A stretch of DNA of 64,000 nt. Source: Actinomycetes bacterium (GTDB lineage Bacteria > Actinomycetota > Acidimicrobiia > Acidimicrobiales > RAAP-2). The translations under genes and the position numbers were made by a program. Numbering within the stretch: position 1 is the stretch's first letter; each line of letters opens with the position of its first letter. Shown piece after piece: positions 33,075-41,181 of the stretch. The stretch is taken from the NCBI GenBank assembly GCA_021793515.1, contig JAJYSP010000003.1, forward strand, positions 1 to 64,000, given 5' to 3'. A model generated the notes under the pieces. It saw nothing but the letters and a program-made list of their open reading frames with translations, had not been told where the DNA came from and did not search any database.

Positions 33075-34010
33075 TCAGGCCCGCGAATGCCGTGCGCGCA
33101 ACGTCGTGCGCACGATTCGTCCTTCACCCAAGGTCGTGAGAACGATCGCCAGGATCGCGACGCTGGTGGTGGCCACCACCGGCATGGACGTGAGTGCCGC
33201 TTCGGTCGACGCGTGCGTGTTGAGAAGGGCTGGATCACCAATCGCGACCGATCCGATCCACGTGATGATGGCCGCGACCGCTACGGACGCGCACGTCGCC
33301 ACCGCGACGGCGAGACGTACTTCGATGGTGAGCAGTCGCGGTGAGAGCTCGGTCGCGTCGATGGTGCGTCGTACGGTGTCAACGGTCAAGAGGACGGTCA
33401 CCGCGGTTACCGCCGCCCAGGTGAGGAAGGTCGCGCCATAGAGGGCGTTGGTGCCGTTGCGCGCCGCGGGGGTGAGATGGTGCGCCCACCGCGCGAGGAC
33501 GAGTAGGCCCACGCTCGAGAGGCCACCGGCCAGGGCGGTTCGCCAGACGGATCGACGGATCACCGACCACCCACCGCGGTGCAGGAATCGAGAGACCGAC
33601 GTCGTGACCAACACGGCGCCGAGGAAAACCAGCACGGTGGCGGAGGCCACCGCGATCTCGGCGATGCGGTACGCGATGGTGGGTACGGCGCGGGCGTGCG
33701 GCGAGATCGTCGTGGCAAAGTGTTCCGCGAGCTTCGTGAAGCCAGCCGTCCCGATGAGGAGGAACGCCCACGAGTAGAGCACGGTCAGCGCCCCGGAACG
33801 AAGCGCGACCTCGGTCTGGGCTGAGTCCCCAGCGAGTCCGCCGTGGCGTAAACGTTCTCCGAGGGCCGCGCGAGCGACATCACGGTAGATGTGCCAGGTC
33901 AAACGACCCCCACTGAGCTCGTCGTCGAGCATGGTGCTGAACTCATCCCCGTAGCGGGCTCGCCACGCCGCGGGGTACCACCGTATGAGACGTTCGATGT
34001 CGCGGCGCAT
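33075..34010 (-). CDS. Membrane protein coupled to a PadR regulator
   Basis: A 311-residue membrane protein. It begins with LIRWYPAAWRARYGDEFSTMLDDEL, the 'WYPxxWRxRYGxE' opening typical of actinobacterial membrane proteins found next to PadR regulators, and then has about six hydrophobic segments. No catalytic motif is seen. Its ATG overlaps the stop of the upstream padR gene by one base, so the two are co-translated and the membrane protein is probably the regulated target. It may act as an anti-sigma-like or stress-sensing component, but this is inference. Confidence 0.78.
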   Translation of the reverse strand: MRRDIERLIRWYPAAWRARYGDEFSTMLDDELSGGRLTWHIYRDVARAALGERLRHGGLAGDSAQTEVALRSGALTVLYSWAFLLIGTAGFTKLAEHFATTISPHARAVPTIAYRIAEIAVASATVLVFLGAVLVTTSVSRFLHRGGWSVIRRSVWRTALAGGLSSVGLLVLARWAHHLTPAARNGTNALYGATFLTWAAVTAVTVLLTVDTVRRTIDATELSPRLLTIEVRLAVAVATCASVAVAAIITWIGSVAIGDPALLNTHASTEAALTSMPVVATTSVAILAIVLTTLGEGRIVRTTLRARHSRA

Positions 34011-34342
34011 CAGTGACCCGTCGCGATGGTGAGACGGGCAGCGCCGACGTCCGCGAGGCGTCGCATGGAGGAGACCACGTCGGCGAGGGCCACCGATCCC
34101 GCGGGGGTCATGCGGTAGGGTCGCCGACGGTCCTCGGTCGCCAGTGGTTCAATGAGTCCCTGTTCCTCGAGTCGTGCTATCGCCCCGTAGAGGGTGCCGG
34201 GGCCGAGGTCCACGTTGGCGAATCGGCGGATGTCCTTTAAGAGGGCGTGACCGTGTTTGGGGCCATCGGCGAGACTCGTCAGAATCAATACCGCGGGGCT
34301 GTTTTCGGGACGCCAGGACCGGGTGATGCGAGTAGTGGCCAT
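34010..34342 (-). CDS. PadR-family transcriptional regulator
   Basis: A 110-residue winged-helix repressor: SPAVLILTSLADGPKHGHALLKDI, GPGTLYGAIARLEEQGLIEPLATEDRRRPYRMTPAG (residues about 14-85), the classic PadR N-terminal domain with a short C-terminal helix. A perfect 11-base inverted repeat lies 8 bases upstream of its ATG and overlaps the predicted -10, so autorepression is likely. No ribosome site precedes the ATG; the transcript is probably leaderless. It is coupled to the membrane protein at 33075. Confidence 0.92.
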   Translation of the reverse strand: MATTRITRSWRPENSPAVLILTSLADGPKHGHALLKDIRRFANVDLGPGTLYGAIARLEEQGLIEPLATEDRRRPYRMTPAGSVALADVVSSMRRLADVGAARLTIATGH

Positions 34343-34349
34343 GGACCGA

Positions 34350-34374
34350 CACTACTACGTGCGACGTAGTAGTG
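34350..34374. promoter_or_regulatory. Predicted PadR operator overlapping a leaderless promoter
   Basis: Perfect inverted repeat: CACTACTACGT (34350-34360), spacer GCG, ACGTAGTAGTG (34364-34374). On the minus strand TAGTGT (34354-34349) is a fitting -10 box 6 bases before the padR ATG, with TTCCCA as a weak -35. The repeat therefore covers the promoter core. Confidence 0.7.
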
Positions 34375-34442
34375 GGAAGCGAGCTCGCGGTCACACCGTT
34401 CAGTAGGGTTGCGATTGGGTACCAATTGTGAAGGGGGATGAG

Positions 34443-34862
34443 ATGTTCAAGGGATTCAAGAATTTTCTCATGCAGGGCGATTTGATCGTCATTGCCGTCG
34501 GTCTGGTCGTCGCGACCGCCTTCTCCACGCTGATCAAGGCTTTCACTGATTCGATCATCACGCCACTCGTCAGTGCTATCGAGGGCTCGTCGTCATCATC
34601 ACCGGGTCTGGGCTGGACGGTCAACGGACAGTTCGTCGACGTGGGCACGTTCATCTCGGCCATCGTGTATTTCATCATCTTCATGGTGGTCATCTACTTC
34701 GTGCTCGTCGTCCCCTATCGCACGTACATGCGTAAGACGGGTAGGGAGGTCTTCTCGGGTCCGAAGCCCGCCGCACCGGTCAAGACCTGCCCGAAGTGCC
34801 TCTCGGCGGACCTGCCGGTGGCTGCGACCAAGTGCAAGTACTGCGGGAGCGACGTCGCGTAA
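34443..34862 (+). CDS. mscL: Large-conductance mechanosensitive channel with C-terminal zinc ribbon
   Basis: A 139-residue MscL. The N-terminal FKGFKNFLMQGDLIVIAVGLVVATAFSTLIKAF forms the amphipathic helix and pore-lining TM1; TM2 is FISAIVYFIIFMVVIYFVLVVP (about 65-86). It acts as an osmotic emergency valve in the cytoplasmic membrane. In place of the usual charged C-terminal helical bundle, it ends in a CPKC...CKYC zinc-ribbon module (about 114-137). ATG 34443 follows AGGGGGATGAG, a strong ribosome site; GTG 34428 is less likely. It is divergent from padR with about 70 bases between the operator and the start. Confidence 0.92.
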   Translation: MFKGFKNFLMQGDLIVIAVGLVVATAFSTLIKAFTDSIITPLVSAIEGSSSSSPGLGWTVNGQFVDVGTFISAIVYFIIFMVVIYFVLVVPYRTYMRKTGREVFSGPKPAAPVKTCPKCLSADLPVAATKCKYCGSDVA

Positions 34863-35065
34863 GACTCGCTCAAGAACTGCACTTTCTGGGTGTGCGATCA
34901 AGGATGGAACGTCTCGAATGCCTTATGTCGCGCCGCCGCGAACGAGTCCCGCCGGTGGTGGGGGCCGGACTTAGGTTTTTCAGTCGTCTTCGTTCGTAAC
35001 GAAGCGACGTGGATTACGCCTTCGACCCAGGGCTACTGACAGGTCGTCGCCATATACTGCCGCTC

Positions 35066-35518
35066 ATGGCGATACTTTTCTGGCTGGTCATCCTGCTGGT
35101 CTGTATTTTCGCCGAGATCCACACCCAAGCGTTCGTCGCCGTATTCGTCGCCGTTGGATCGATCGTCGCCTTCTTCCTGGCGTTGGCGAGCGTGCCCTTC
35201 GCGGTTGAAGCGGTCGTCTTCGTCGTCGTGACGGCGATCACGCTGTTCACCTTGCGTCCAAGCGTCATGCGACGTTTCGCCCGCACCGAGGTCGTCGACC
35301 TCACGATCCCCGTCGCGGGAAGCCTCGCGAACCAGACCGGCTTCGTCGAAGACGTGGTCGGTGACGAGGGCCACCCGGGCCGCGTGAAGATTCGCGGCGA
35401 ATCGTGGCGCGCGGTGACCGAGCGATCCGAGCCGATCGCGAGCGGCGTGCGCATCATCGTCGTCAAGTCCTACGGCACGACCCTCTGGGTCGAACCGACC
35501 GATGCGGCGAAGGATTAG
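35066..35518 (+). CDS. NfeD-like membrane protein
   Basis: A 150-residue NfeD-family protein: two to three hydrophobic helices (about 2-75; AILFWLVILLVCIFAEIHTQAFVAVFVAVGSIVAFFLALA) and a C-terminal OB-fold (about 95-145; GSLANQTGFVEDVVGDEGHPGRVKIRGESWRA). NfeD proteins work with SPFH/stomatin proteins in membrane microdomains. The partner is the convergent gene directly downstream. I prefer ATG 35066 (MAILFW), because the upstream extension is not hydrophobic and has no ribosome site; the distance to any site is unclear. Confidence 0.82.
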   Translation: MAILFWLVILLVCIFAEIHTQAFVAVFVAVGSIVAFFLALASVPFAVEAVVFVVVTAITLFTLRPSVMRRFARTEVVDLTIPVAGSLANQTGFVEDVVGDEGHPGRVKIRGESWRAVTERSEPIASGVRIIVVKSYGTTLWVEPTDAAKD

Positions 35519-36456
35519 ACGCCCGGCGTCGTCGTGGCGCCTGGCACCTCGCTCATCACGCTCTTGATTGCCTGGACGGCACCGAGCAACGCGGCGCTCT
35601 CGGCGGGGATGATGAGCTTGGTGTTCTCACTCGCGGCGAATTTCGACAGGGTGTCGAGCTGGAGGATCGCGATAAGTGACGGGCTCGGGTCCTGCTGGGC
35701 GATAGCGGCGTAGACCGAGGTGATGGCCTGGGCGCGTCCCTCGGCTTCGAGGATGAGGGCTTGGCGCTGGCCCTCGGCGCGCAGGATTGCCGACTGCTGG
35801 GCCCCCTCGGCCTCTTTGATGGCGGCTTGGCGCTGGCCGTCGGCGACGTTGACGGCAGACTGTTGCTGACCCTCTGACTCGAGGATCCGGGCGCGCTTCT
35901 CTTGGTCGGCTTGCTTCTGGAGGGCCATGGCCTGGAGGATCTGCTCGGGAGGGGTGATCTCGAGCACTTCGACGCGGTTGATCCGCACCCCCCATTTGTC
36001 GGTTGCCTCCTCCATCTGGGTCTGCAGGAGTGTGCCGATCCGCTCACGTTGGGAGAACGCTTCGTCGAGCGTGATGCTCCCAAAGACCGCGCGCACCGAG
36101 GTGCGTGCGAGGTTGTCGACACTCACCAGATAGTCCGAGTTGGTGAACAGTGCGAGTCGCACGTCGACGACCTGGCTAAAGATGGTCGCGTTCACGATCA
36201 CCGCGACATTGTCGCGCGTGATGACCTGCTGGCGGTCGCCGGTGCGTGGCGTCTCGCGCACGTCGACGATGCGCATCTGCTCGATGAAGGGGAAGATGAA
36301 GGTGAGACCGGGGTTCTTGATGTCCTTGAACTCGCCGAATCGGGTGACGACACCTTCGTAGCCCTGCTGGACGATCCGGACCGACTTGACGATCGTGGCG
36401 ATTACCAGCAAAACGATTACCGCAGCGATGACCGCGAGGACGATGCCCATGACCAT
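35515..36456 (-). CDS. SPFH/Band 7 (stomatin-like, QmcA-type) protein
   Basis: About 313 residues. An N-terminal membrane anchor (VMGIVLAVIAAVIVLLVIATIV) is followed by the SPFH domain: VRIVQQGYEGVVTRFGEFKDI, NPGLTFIFPF, the VDVRETPRTGDRQQVITRDNVAVIVN segment and the coiled, Ala/Glu/Gln-rich stretch (about 190-260), ending in the LSKFAASENTKLIIPAE motif. Such proteins form large membrane rings and organise microdomains. GGGAGG precedes ATG 36456 by 4 bases and ATG 36450 by 10; ATG 36468 is upstream of that site. The stop overlaps the stop of the NfeD gene by two bases, an unusual tail-to-tail arrangement for this pair. Confidence 0.9.
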   Translation of the reverse strand: MVMGIVLAVIAAVIVLLVIATIVKSVRIVQQGYEGVVTRFGEFKDIKNPGLTFIFPFIEQMRIVDVRETPRTGDRQQVITRDNVAVIVNATIFSQVVDVRLALFTNSDYLVSVDNLARTSVRAVFGSITLDEAFSQRERIGTLLQTQMEEATDKWGVRINRVEVLEITPPEQILQAMALQKQADQEKRARILESEGQQQSAVNVADGQRQAAIKEAEGAQQSAILRAEGQRQALILEAEGRAQAITSVYAAIAQQDPSPSLIAILQLDTLSKFAASENTKLIIPAESAALLGAVQAIKSVMSEVPGATTTPGV

Positions 36457-36564
36457 AAGGCCTCCCATGCGACGGCGTCGATTCTCGAACGTGGCCGCTA
36501 CGCCGGAGTCTACGGTCGCGCGCGCGGCCGTGTCCCGATATCGAACCCGCTGGTCAATCGGTGA

Positions 36565-38586
36565 TTACTTCGCGCTTACAGTTTTCGGCGCCTCGGTGAG
36601 GTGGTGGGCCTCGATGCTGACCCGCCCGCGCCCACCGGTGAGGCGGCGAAGGTCGAGACCGTAGCGCACGAGCTCGGCTTCGGGGACGTGGGCGACGATG
36701 ACGACGTCGCCGTCCTCGGACTGGTCGGTGCCGATGACGCGCCCGCGCCGGCTCGAGAGGTCCGTGAGGACGTCACCGAGGTACTCGGCCGGTACCGTCG
36801 CGGTGACCGCCATGATCCGCTCGAGCAGGGCGCAACCGGCCTGCTCGAGCGCGGCTCGAAGCGCCAACGAGCCCGCCGTCTCGAAGGCGGCCTCAGAGGA
36901 GTCCACACTGTGGGACTTGCCGTCAAAGAGCGTTGCGCGCACGCCGACCACGGGCTGGCCGTTAGGCCCGCCGTGGGCCATGGCGCGCTCGATGCCGTTG
37001 CGCACGGCCCCGATGTACTGGCGTGGCACTGCGCCACCGACCACGGCGTCGACGAACTCGAAGGTCGTCATCGGGTCGAGCGGCTCGACGGTCACGTTCA
37101 CCACGGCGTACTGGCCGTGGCCCCCGGTCTGCTTCTTCAAACGTCCCTCGACCGTCGCCGGGGCGAGAATCGTCTCGTAGAGCGGAACCGGCGGGGGAGC
37201 GGTCGTGAGCTCGAGGTTGAACCGTCGACGCAGACGCTCGAGGGTCACCTGCAGGTGCATCTCACCCATCACGTCGGCAACCAGGTGGCGCGAGATCGGG
37301 TCGTGGCGCACGCGCAGTGCGGTGTCCTCTTCGGTGAGCCGGTGCAGCGCCGTAGAAATCTTCTCGTCGTCGCTCGCGGCCCCCATGATCGCCACCGACA
37401 TCGCGGGCGTGTGTGGCGCAACGAGAGTGGGCTGGAGGTTCCGACCTCGCTTGGCGAGGATGTCACCGACGAGGACATGGTTCAACTTGGCGACCGCCAC
37501 GACGTCGCCGGTGACGGCGACGTCGATCGGGGTCATCTTGGCTCCGACGAGGTAGCCCATCCCGTGGATCCGCTCGTCGGTCTGGGTGCGCGTGTTCGTG
37601 AGCACGGTGTCACTGCGCAAGGTGCCCGCGACCACCTCGAAGACGACGATGCGTCCGACGTAAGGGTCGACGATGACCTTGAAGGCGCGCAGCACCACGT
37701 CCGACTCGGGGTCGCGCTCGAGCATGACAGGCTCGCCGTTCTCGAGGGCGGGGATCGGACGGCTCTCGGCGATCTCGTCGAGCAGGGTCGTGAGGCGGTC
37801 GACGCCGATTGCTCGCACCGCCGAGCCGAGCACGACCGGTACGACACGACCTTGTGCCATCAAGTGACCGAGTGTCGTCTCGAGCTCGTCGAGTTCGGGC
37901 TCCTCGCCCTCGAGGTACTGTTCGGTCAGTCGGTCGTCGCCCACGACGATCGCCTCGAGCAGGCTCGCGCGCACGCGCTGTTCGAGTTCGGCCAGTCCAT
38001 CGGGGACCGGTCCGTGCGCGGCCTTGCCGTCGCTGTAGTGCAGGGCCTCGTTCGTGAGGAGGTCGACGACGCCGCTGAACGCGGGTCCCTCGCCGATCGG
38101 TAACTCCACGGGGGCGAGGGACGGCCCGACGAGGTGCTCAAGGGCAGCGAGGGTCGTCTCGAAGTTGGCGCGTTCAGCGTCAAGGGCGTTCACGAACACG
38201 ACGACCGGCACGCCCGCCTCGCGAGCGAGTCGCCAGAGCACGATCGTGTCGTTCTGCACGGCGTCCACGGCCGTGACGACGAGGACCGCCACGTCGGCGA
38301 CGTCGAGCGCGCGCTCGACCTCGCCGTAGAAGTCGACGAGTCCAGGTGTGTCGAGCAGGGTGAGCTTGTCGTCACCGATCCAGACGGGGGCCATGGCGAT
38401 CGCGAGGGACGTCTGGTGGCGACGTTCCTCGGGGTCGGTGCCACAGACCGTCGTCCCTTCCTCGATCCGTCCGGGACGCACGAGCCCACCGGTCGCGACG
38501 AGCATCGCCTCGAGCAGTGTCGTCTTTCCGACGCCGCTTCGTCCGAGTAGCGCTACGGTACGGGCCTTGGGGTGGCGAGTGGCCAT
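36565..38586 (-). CDS. Elongation factor G-like GTPase (EF-G2)
   Basis: About 673 residues, an EF-G paralog of the actinobacterial EF-G2 (FusA2) type. G1 GRSGVGKTTL (about 14-23), GTTVCGTDPEERRHQTS (switch region), G3 DTPGLVDF, then G4 as VNALD in place of the NKxD consensus. Domains II-V follow, with GDVVAVAKL, GEMHLQV, the GHGQYAVVNVTVEP domain IV region and C-terminal RRGRVIGTDQ. EF-G2 proteins do not replace EF-G in translocation; their role is unclear. The start is ATG 38586 (MATRHPKA); a longer frame exists but is not supported. No partner genes are adjacent. Confidence 0.88.
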   Translation of the reverse strand: MATRHPKARTVALLGRSGVGKTTLLEAMLVATGGLVRPGRIEEGTTVCGTDPEERRHQTSLAIAMAPVWIGDDKLTLLDTPGLVDFYGEVERALDVADVAVLVVTAVDAVQNDTIVLWRLAREAGVPVVVFVNALDAERANFETTLAALEHLVGPSLAPVELPIGEGPAFSGVVDLLTNEALHYSDGKAAHGPVPDGLAELEQRVRASLLEAIVVGDDRLTEQYLEGEEPELDELETTLGHLMAQGRVVPVVLGSAVRAIGVDRLTTLLDEIAESRPIPALENGEPVMLERDPESDVVLRAFKVIVDPYVGRIVVFEVVAGTLRSDTVLTNTRTQTDERIHGMGYLVGAKMTPIDVAVTGDVVAVAKLNHVLVGDILAKRGRNLQPTLVAPHTPAMSVAIMGAASDDEKISTALHRLTEEDTALRVRHDPISRHLVADVMGEMHLQVTLERLRRRFNLELTTAPPPVPLYETILAPATVEGRLKKQTGGHGQYAVVNVTVEPLDPMTTFEFVDAVVGGAVPRQYIGAVRNGIERAMAHGGPNGQPVVGVRATLFDGKSHSVDSSEAAFETAGSLALRAALEQAGCALLERIMAVTATVPAEYLGDVLTDLSSRRGRVIGTDQSEDGDVVIVAHVPEAELVRYGLDLRRLTGGRGRVSIEAHHLTEAPKTVSAK

Positions 38587-38811
38587 GACACCTCGATTCG
38601 TCGAGTCTCTCGGACTCAACGTAGTCCTCACGTCGAGGGCGCGTCACCTGAAACGCGCAAGGATCTCGACGTTGCATCGTCGCCCGTTGGCACTGATGGC
38701 GTCCGGCGAGAATCGAGCGTGCCCTGCGGGCCCACCCGCCATGGCCGCCGCGCGACCGGAGTGGACCAGCGAAATCGGTCTCGGTGTCAAAAGACCCGCT
38801 ACCATTCGCCC

Positions 38812-39183
38812 ATGACATCGCTCCTCGGACTTCGCACGGTTATCTACCCCACGGAGGACCTCGCCGCGTCGGCGGCGTGGTGGACGAATTTTCTCGGCTT
38901 CGAGCCGTACTTCAACGAGGAGTTCTACGTCGGCTTCGACGTCGCGGGCTACGAGCTCGGATTGATCCCGAGTGAGGAGGGCGGCGACGCGCACACCTAC
39001 TGGGGCGTGGACGATGTGCGGGCCGCCATCGATCAGGCCCTCGAAGAAGGCGCCGCACTCGAAGAGGACGCGAACGACGTCGGCGAGGGGATCATCGTCG
39101 GCGCCGTGATTACGCCGGACGGCTCCTACGTCGGCTTCATCGAGAACCCGCACTTCGGCGACGCGTCACCCGACGAGGAGTAA
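38812..39183 (+). CDS. VOC/glyoxalase-fold protein
   Basis: A 123-residue vicinal-oxygen-chelate fold protein: LRTVIYPTEDLAASAAWWTNFLGFEPYF begins the first beta-alpha-beta unit, with YVGFDVAGYELGLIP and the YWGVDDVRAAIDQALEEGAAL unit and a final DGSYVGFIENPHF. It may be an uncharacterised dioxygenase- or glyoxalase-like enzyme or binding protein; metal ligands are not clear. TACCAT (38800-38805) lies 6 bases before the ATG with no ribosome site, so the mRNA may be leaderless. Confidence 0.85.
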   Translation: MTSLLGLRTVIYPTEDLAASAAWWTNFLGFEPYFNEEFYVGFDVAGYELGLIPSEEGGDAHTYWGVDDVRAAIDQALEEGAALEEDANDVGEGIIVGAVITPDGSYVGFIENPHFGDASPDEE

Positions 39184-39193
39184 ACGTCGTTCT

Positions 39194-39709
39194 CTACATC
39201 GTTGGTGGCGTTTCCGCACTCGGCGTGAACGCGCCGCCCGAGACGCCGAGTCGTTCGCCAATCGCCGTGACGTGGGCGTGAAGTTCGTCGAGTAGATCAG
39301 TGTTTCGCTTCACCTCTTCCGTGAGTTCGGTGTTCTCCTTCAGCAATGCCTTGATGTCGTCGGTGTTGGTCGCTGTGTGGACGGCGACCTCGGAAGCGAT
39401 GGAGTCGGCGCGCTTGGCCGCGATCAAGAGTGCCGCCGCCTGGACTCCGGCCATCATCGACAAGAAGAGGTTCAACAGGATGTAGGGGTAGGGGTCGAAG
39501 GCTCGGTGGTGCAGGATCCGCTGGAACAGAACAGTGTTGGTCAGCGCCCAGGCGATCATCACCGCGAAGAAGGCGAAGACGAACGGCCAGGAGCCCATCG
39601 CGTTGCGCATTCGGTCGGCTGCCCGCTCGCCGCGTGACAGCTGGTCCCCGGACCTGACGCCGGGGTGCTTGTGCCAATGGGTCTGCCAGCCGGTCTTCAC
39701 GGGTGCCAT
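39194..39709 (-). CDS. DUF1003 membrane protein
   Basis: A 171-residue protein of the DUF1003 family: SRGERAADRMRNAMGSWPFVFAFFAVMIAWALTN at about 24-57, FDPYPYILLNLFLSMMAGVQAAALLIAAKR at about 69-98, then a coiled-coil-prone helix (about 105-155). The 'GSWxFI...WxxxN' and 'FDPYPFILLNLxLS' strings are diagnostic. Function is unknown; some relatives lie beside metal transport genes. Here an NRAMP gene is divergent, which fits that association. I start at ATG 39709 (MAPVKTGW); sequence upstream in the frame is not coding-like. Confidence 0.88.
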   Translation of the reverse strand: MAPVKTGWQTHWHKHPGVRSGDQLSRGERAADRMRNAMGSWPFVFAFFAVMIAWALTNTVLFQRILHHRAFDPYPYILLNLFLSMMAGVQAAALLIAAKRADSIASEVAVHTATNTDDIKALLKENTELTEEVKRNTDLLDELHAHVTAIGERLGVSGGAFTPSAETPPTM

Positions 39710-39806
39710 CGTGACACACCACGAAGGTCTCGTCGCGCCGCCCTCCTTGCGACCGGCTGCGGTACAACAGAATTTGGGACTGACGGCCCTTGACGATGTC
39801 GTGCCA

Positions 39807-41168
39807 ATGTGCCAGTCTGCTCGGATCGAGAGCCACCAGCAGCCGGTGGGGGGAGACGTCGTCGTACGACGAGCGGTGGTCGCTGCCCGGACACCGGTGG
39901 TCGTCGAGCGCGACGTCGAACGTCGTCCGTCGAACCGCCGCCGCTGGCTCATGGTTGTGGCGACTCTCATAGGACCCGGCATGCTCGTCATGCTCGCCGA
40001 TACCGACGCGGGGAGTGTCATCACCGCGGCCCAGTCCGGCGCGCTCTACCGCTTCGGGTTCGTGCTGCCCGAGCTGCTGCTCATCCCGATCCTCTACGTC
40101 GTCCAGGAGATCACGGTGCGCGTGGGTCTTTCGACCGGTAAGGGGCACGGGGCGCTCATCCGCGAGTACTTCGGCGCTCCGTGGGCCTACACCGCCGCGG
40201 TGACCCTGCTCGTGGCGTGCGCCGGCGCGCTCGTGACTGAGTTCGCCGGGATCGCCGGGGTCGGTCTGCTCGTCGGGCTGCCCAAGGCCGCGACCGTCGG
40301 CGCGGCCGCAATCGGGCTCACGGCGCTCATCATCTTCGGTCGGTATCGCCGCATCGAGGCCATCGGCATCGTCGTCGGGGCCCTCGAGCTGCTCTTCGTG
40401 GTCGCTGCCGTGAAGGCGCATCCGGACGTCTCAGCACTCGCGCGTTCGCTCACCGGCAACTGGACGTTCAGCCACGGCTACGGCACGTTGCTCGCGGCCA
40501 CGGTCGGCGCAGTAATCATGCCCTGGATGATCTTCTACCAGCAAGAGGCGGTGATTGACAAAGGGTATCGCGAGCGCGGACGCGCCGGCCTCGCTGACGC
40601 GCGCACCAACACCTTCATCGGGGCTGTCGTGACCCAGCTGATCATGATCGCCATCGTGGTCGTGACTGGCGCGACGCTCGGGACGTTGCACGAGGGTCAT
40701 CCCTTGAATGACATCGGGGCGATCGCCACGGCGCTCACCCCCTTTCTCGGTCATCGCGACGCCGTCGTGCTGTTCGGCCTGGGCATGGTGGGGGCGTCGG
40801 TCGTCGCCGCCCTCGTCGTGTCAGTCGCCGGCGCCTGGGGCATCGCCGAGGTCTTCGGATGGCAGCACAGCCTGAACGACCGTCCAGCATCGGCGCCAGG
40901 TTTCTACAGCGTGGCGGTGGCTGGCATCGTGGTGAGCGCACTGGCGGTGGTGGTCGCGACCAACCTGGTCGGCCTCGCCGTGGACGTAGAGGTGATGAAC
41001 GCTGCGCTGTTGCCGGTCGTGCTCACCTTCCTCGTGCTCCTCGAGCGACGTCTCCCCGCGCCGGTGCGCATGCGCGGTACCCGGCGTGTGGTCGCCTACA
41101 GCTTGATCGCGCTCGTCATCGGCGTGGGATTCATCACGATCGCCTCGGTCATCCACGTCGCGATCTGA
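39807..41168 (+). CDS. NRAMP-family metal ion transporter, divergent type
   Basis: About 453 residues with about eleven membrane helices, LeuT fold. The helix-1 metal motif, DPGN in classical Mn/Fe transporters, reads DTDAGS (in MLADTDAGSVITAAQSG), and the helix-6 motif, MPHN/APHN, reads IMPWMIFYQQE. The family helix TGKGHGALIREYFG is present. Such changes occur in NRAMP relatives that carry other ions, for example Mg2+, so the substrate is not assured to be Mn2+ or Fe2+. The start is uncertain: ATG 39807 or GTG 39801 gives a cytoplasmic tail of about 50 residues. The DUF1003 gene is divergent and may be functionally linked. Confidence 0.8.
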   Translation: MCQSARIESHQQPVGGDVVVRRAVVAARTPVVVERDVERRPSNRRRWLMVVATLIGPGMLVMLADTDAGSVITAAQSGALYRFGFVLPELLLIPILYVVQEITVRVGLSTGKGHGALIREYFGAPWAYTAAVTLLVACAGALVTEFAGIAGVGLLVGLPKAATVGAAAIGLTALIIFGRYRRIEAIGIVVGALELLFVVAAVKAHPDVSALARSLTGNWTFSHGYGTLLAATVGAVIMPWMIFYQQEAVIDKGYRERGRAGLADARTNTFIGAVVTQLIMIAIVVVTGATLGTLHEGHPLNDIGAIATALTPFLGHRDAVVLFGLGMVGASVVAALVVSVAGAWGIAEVFGWQHSLNDRPASAPGFYSVAVAGIVVSALAVVVATNLVGLAVDVEVMNAALLPVVLTFLVLLERRLPAPVRMRGTRRVVAYSLIALVIGVGFITIASVIHVAI

Positions 41169-41181
41169 CCGACTCGGTGGG

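Noticed and set aside
36601-38103. 500-residue plus-strand open frame
   Set aside because: It is antisense to EF-G2 and has low-complexity composition rich in His, Arg and Asp; no ribosome site or domain.
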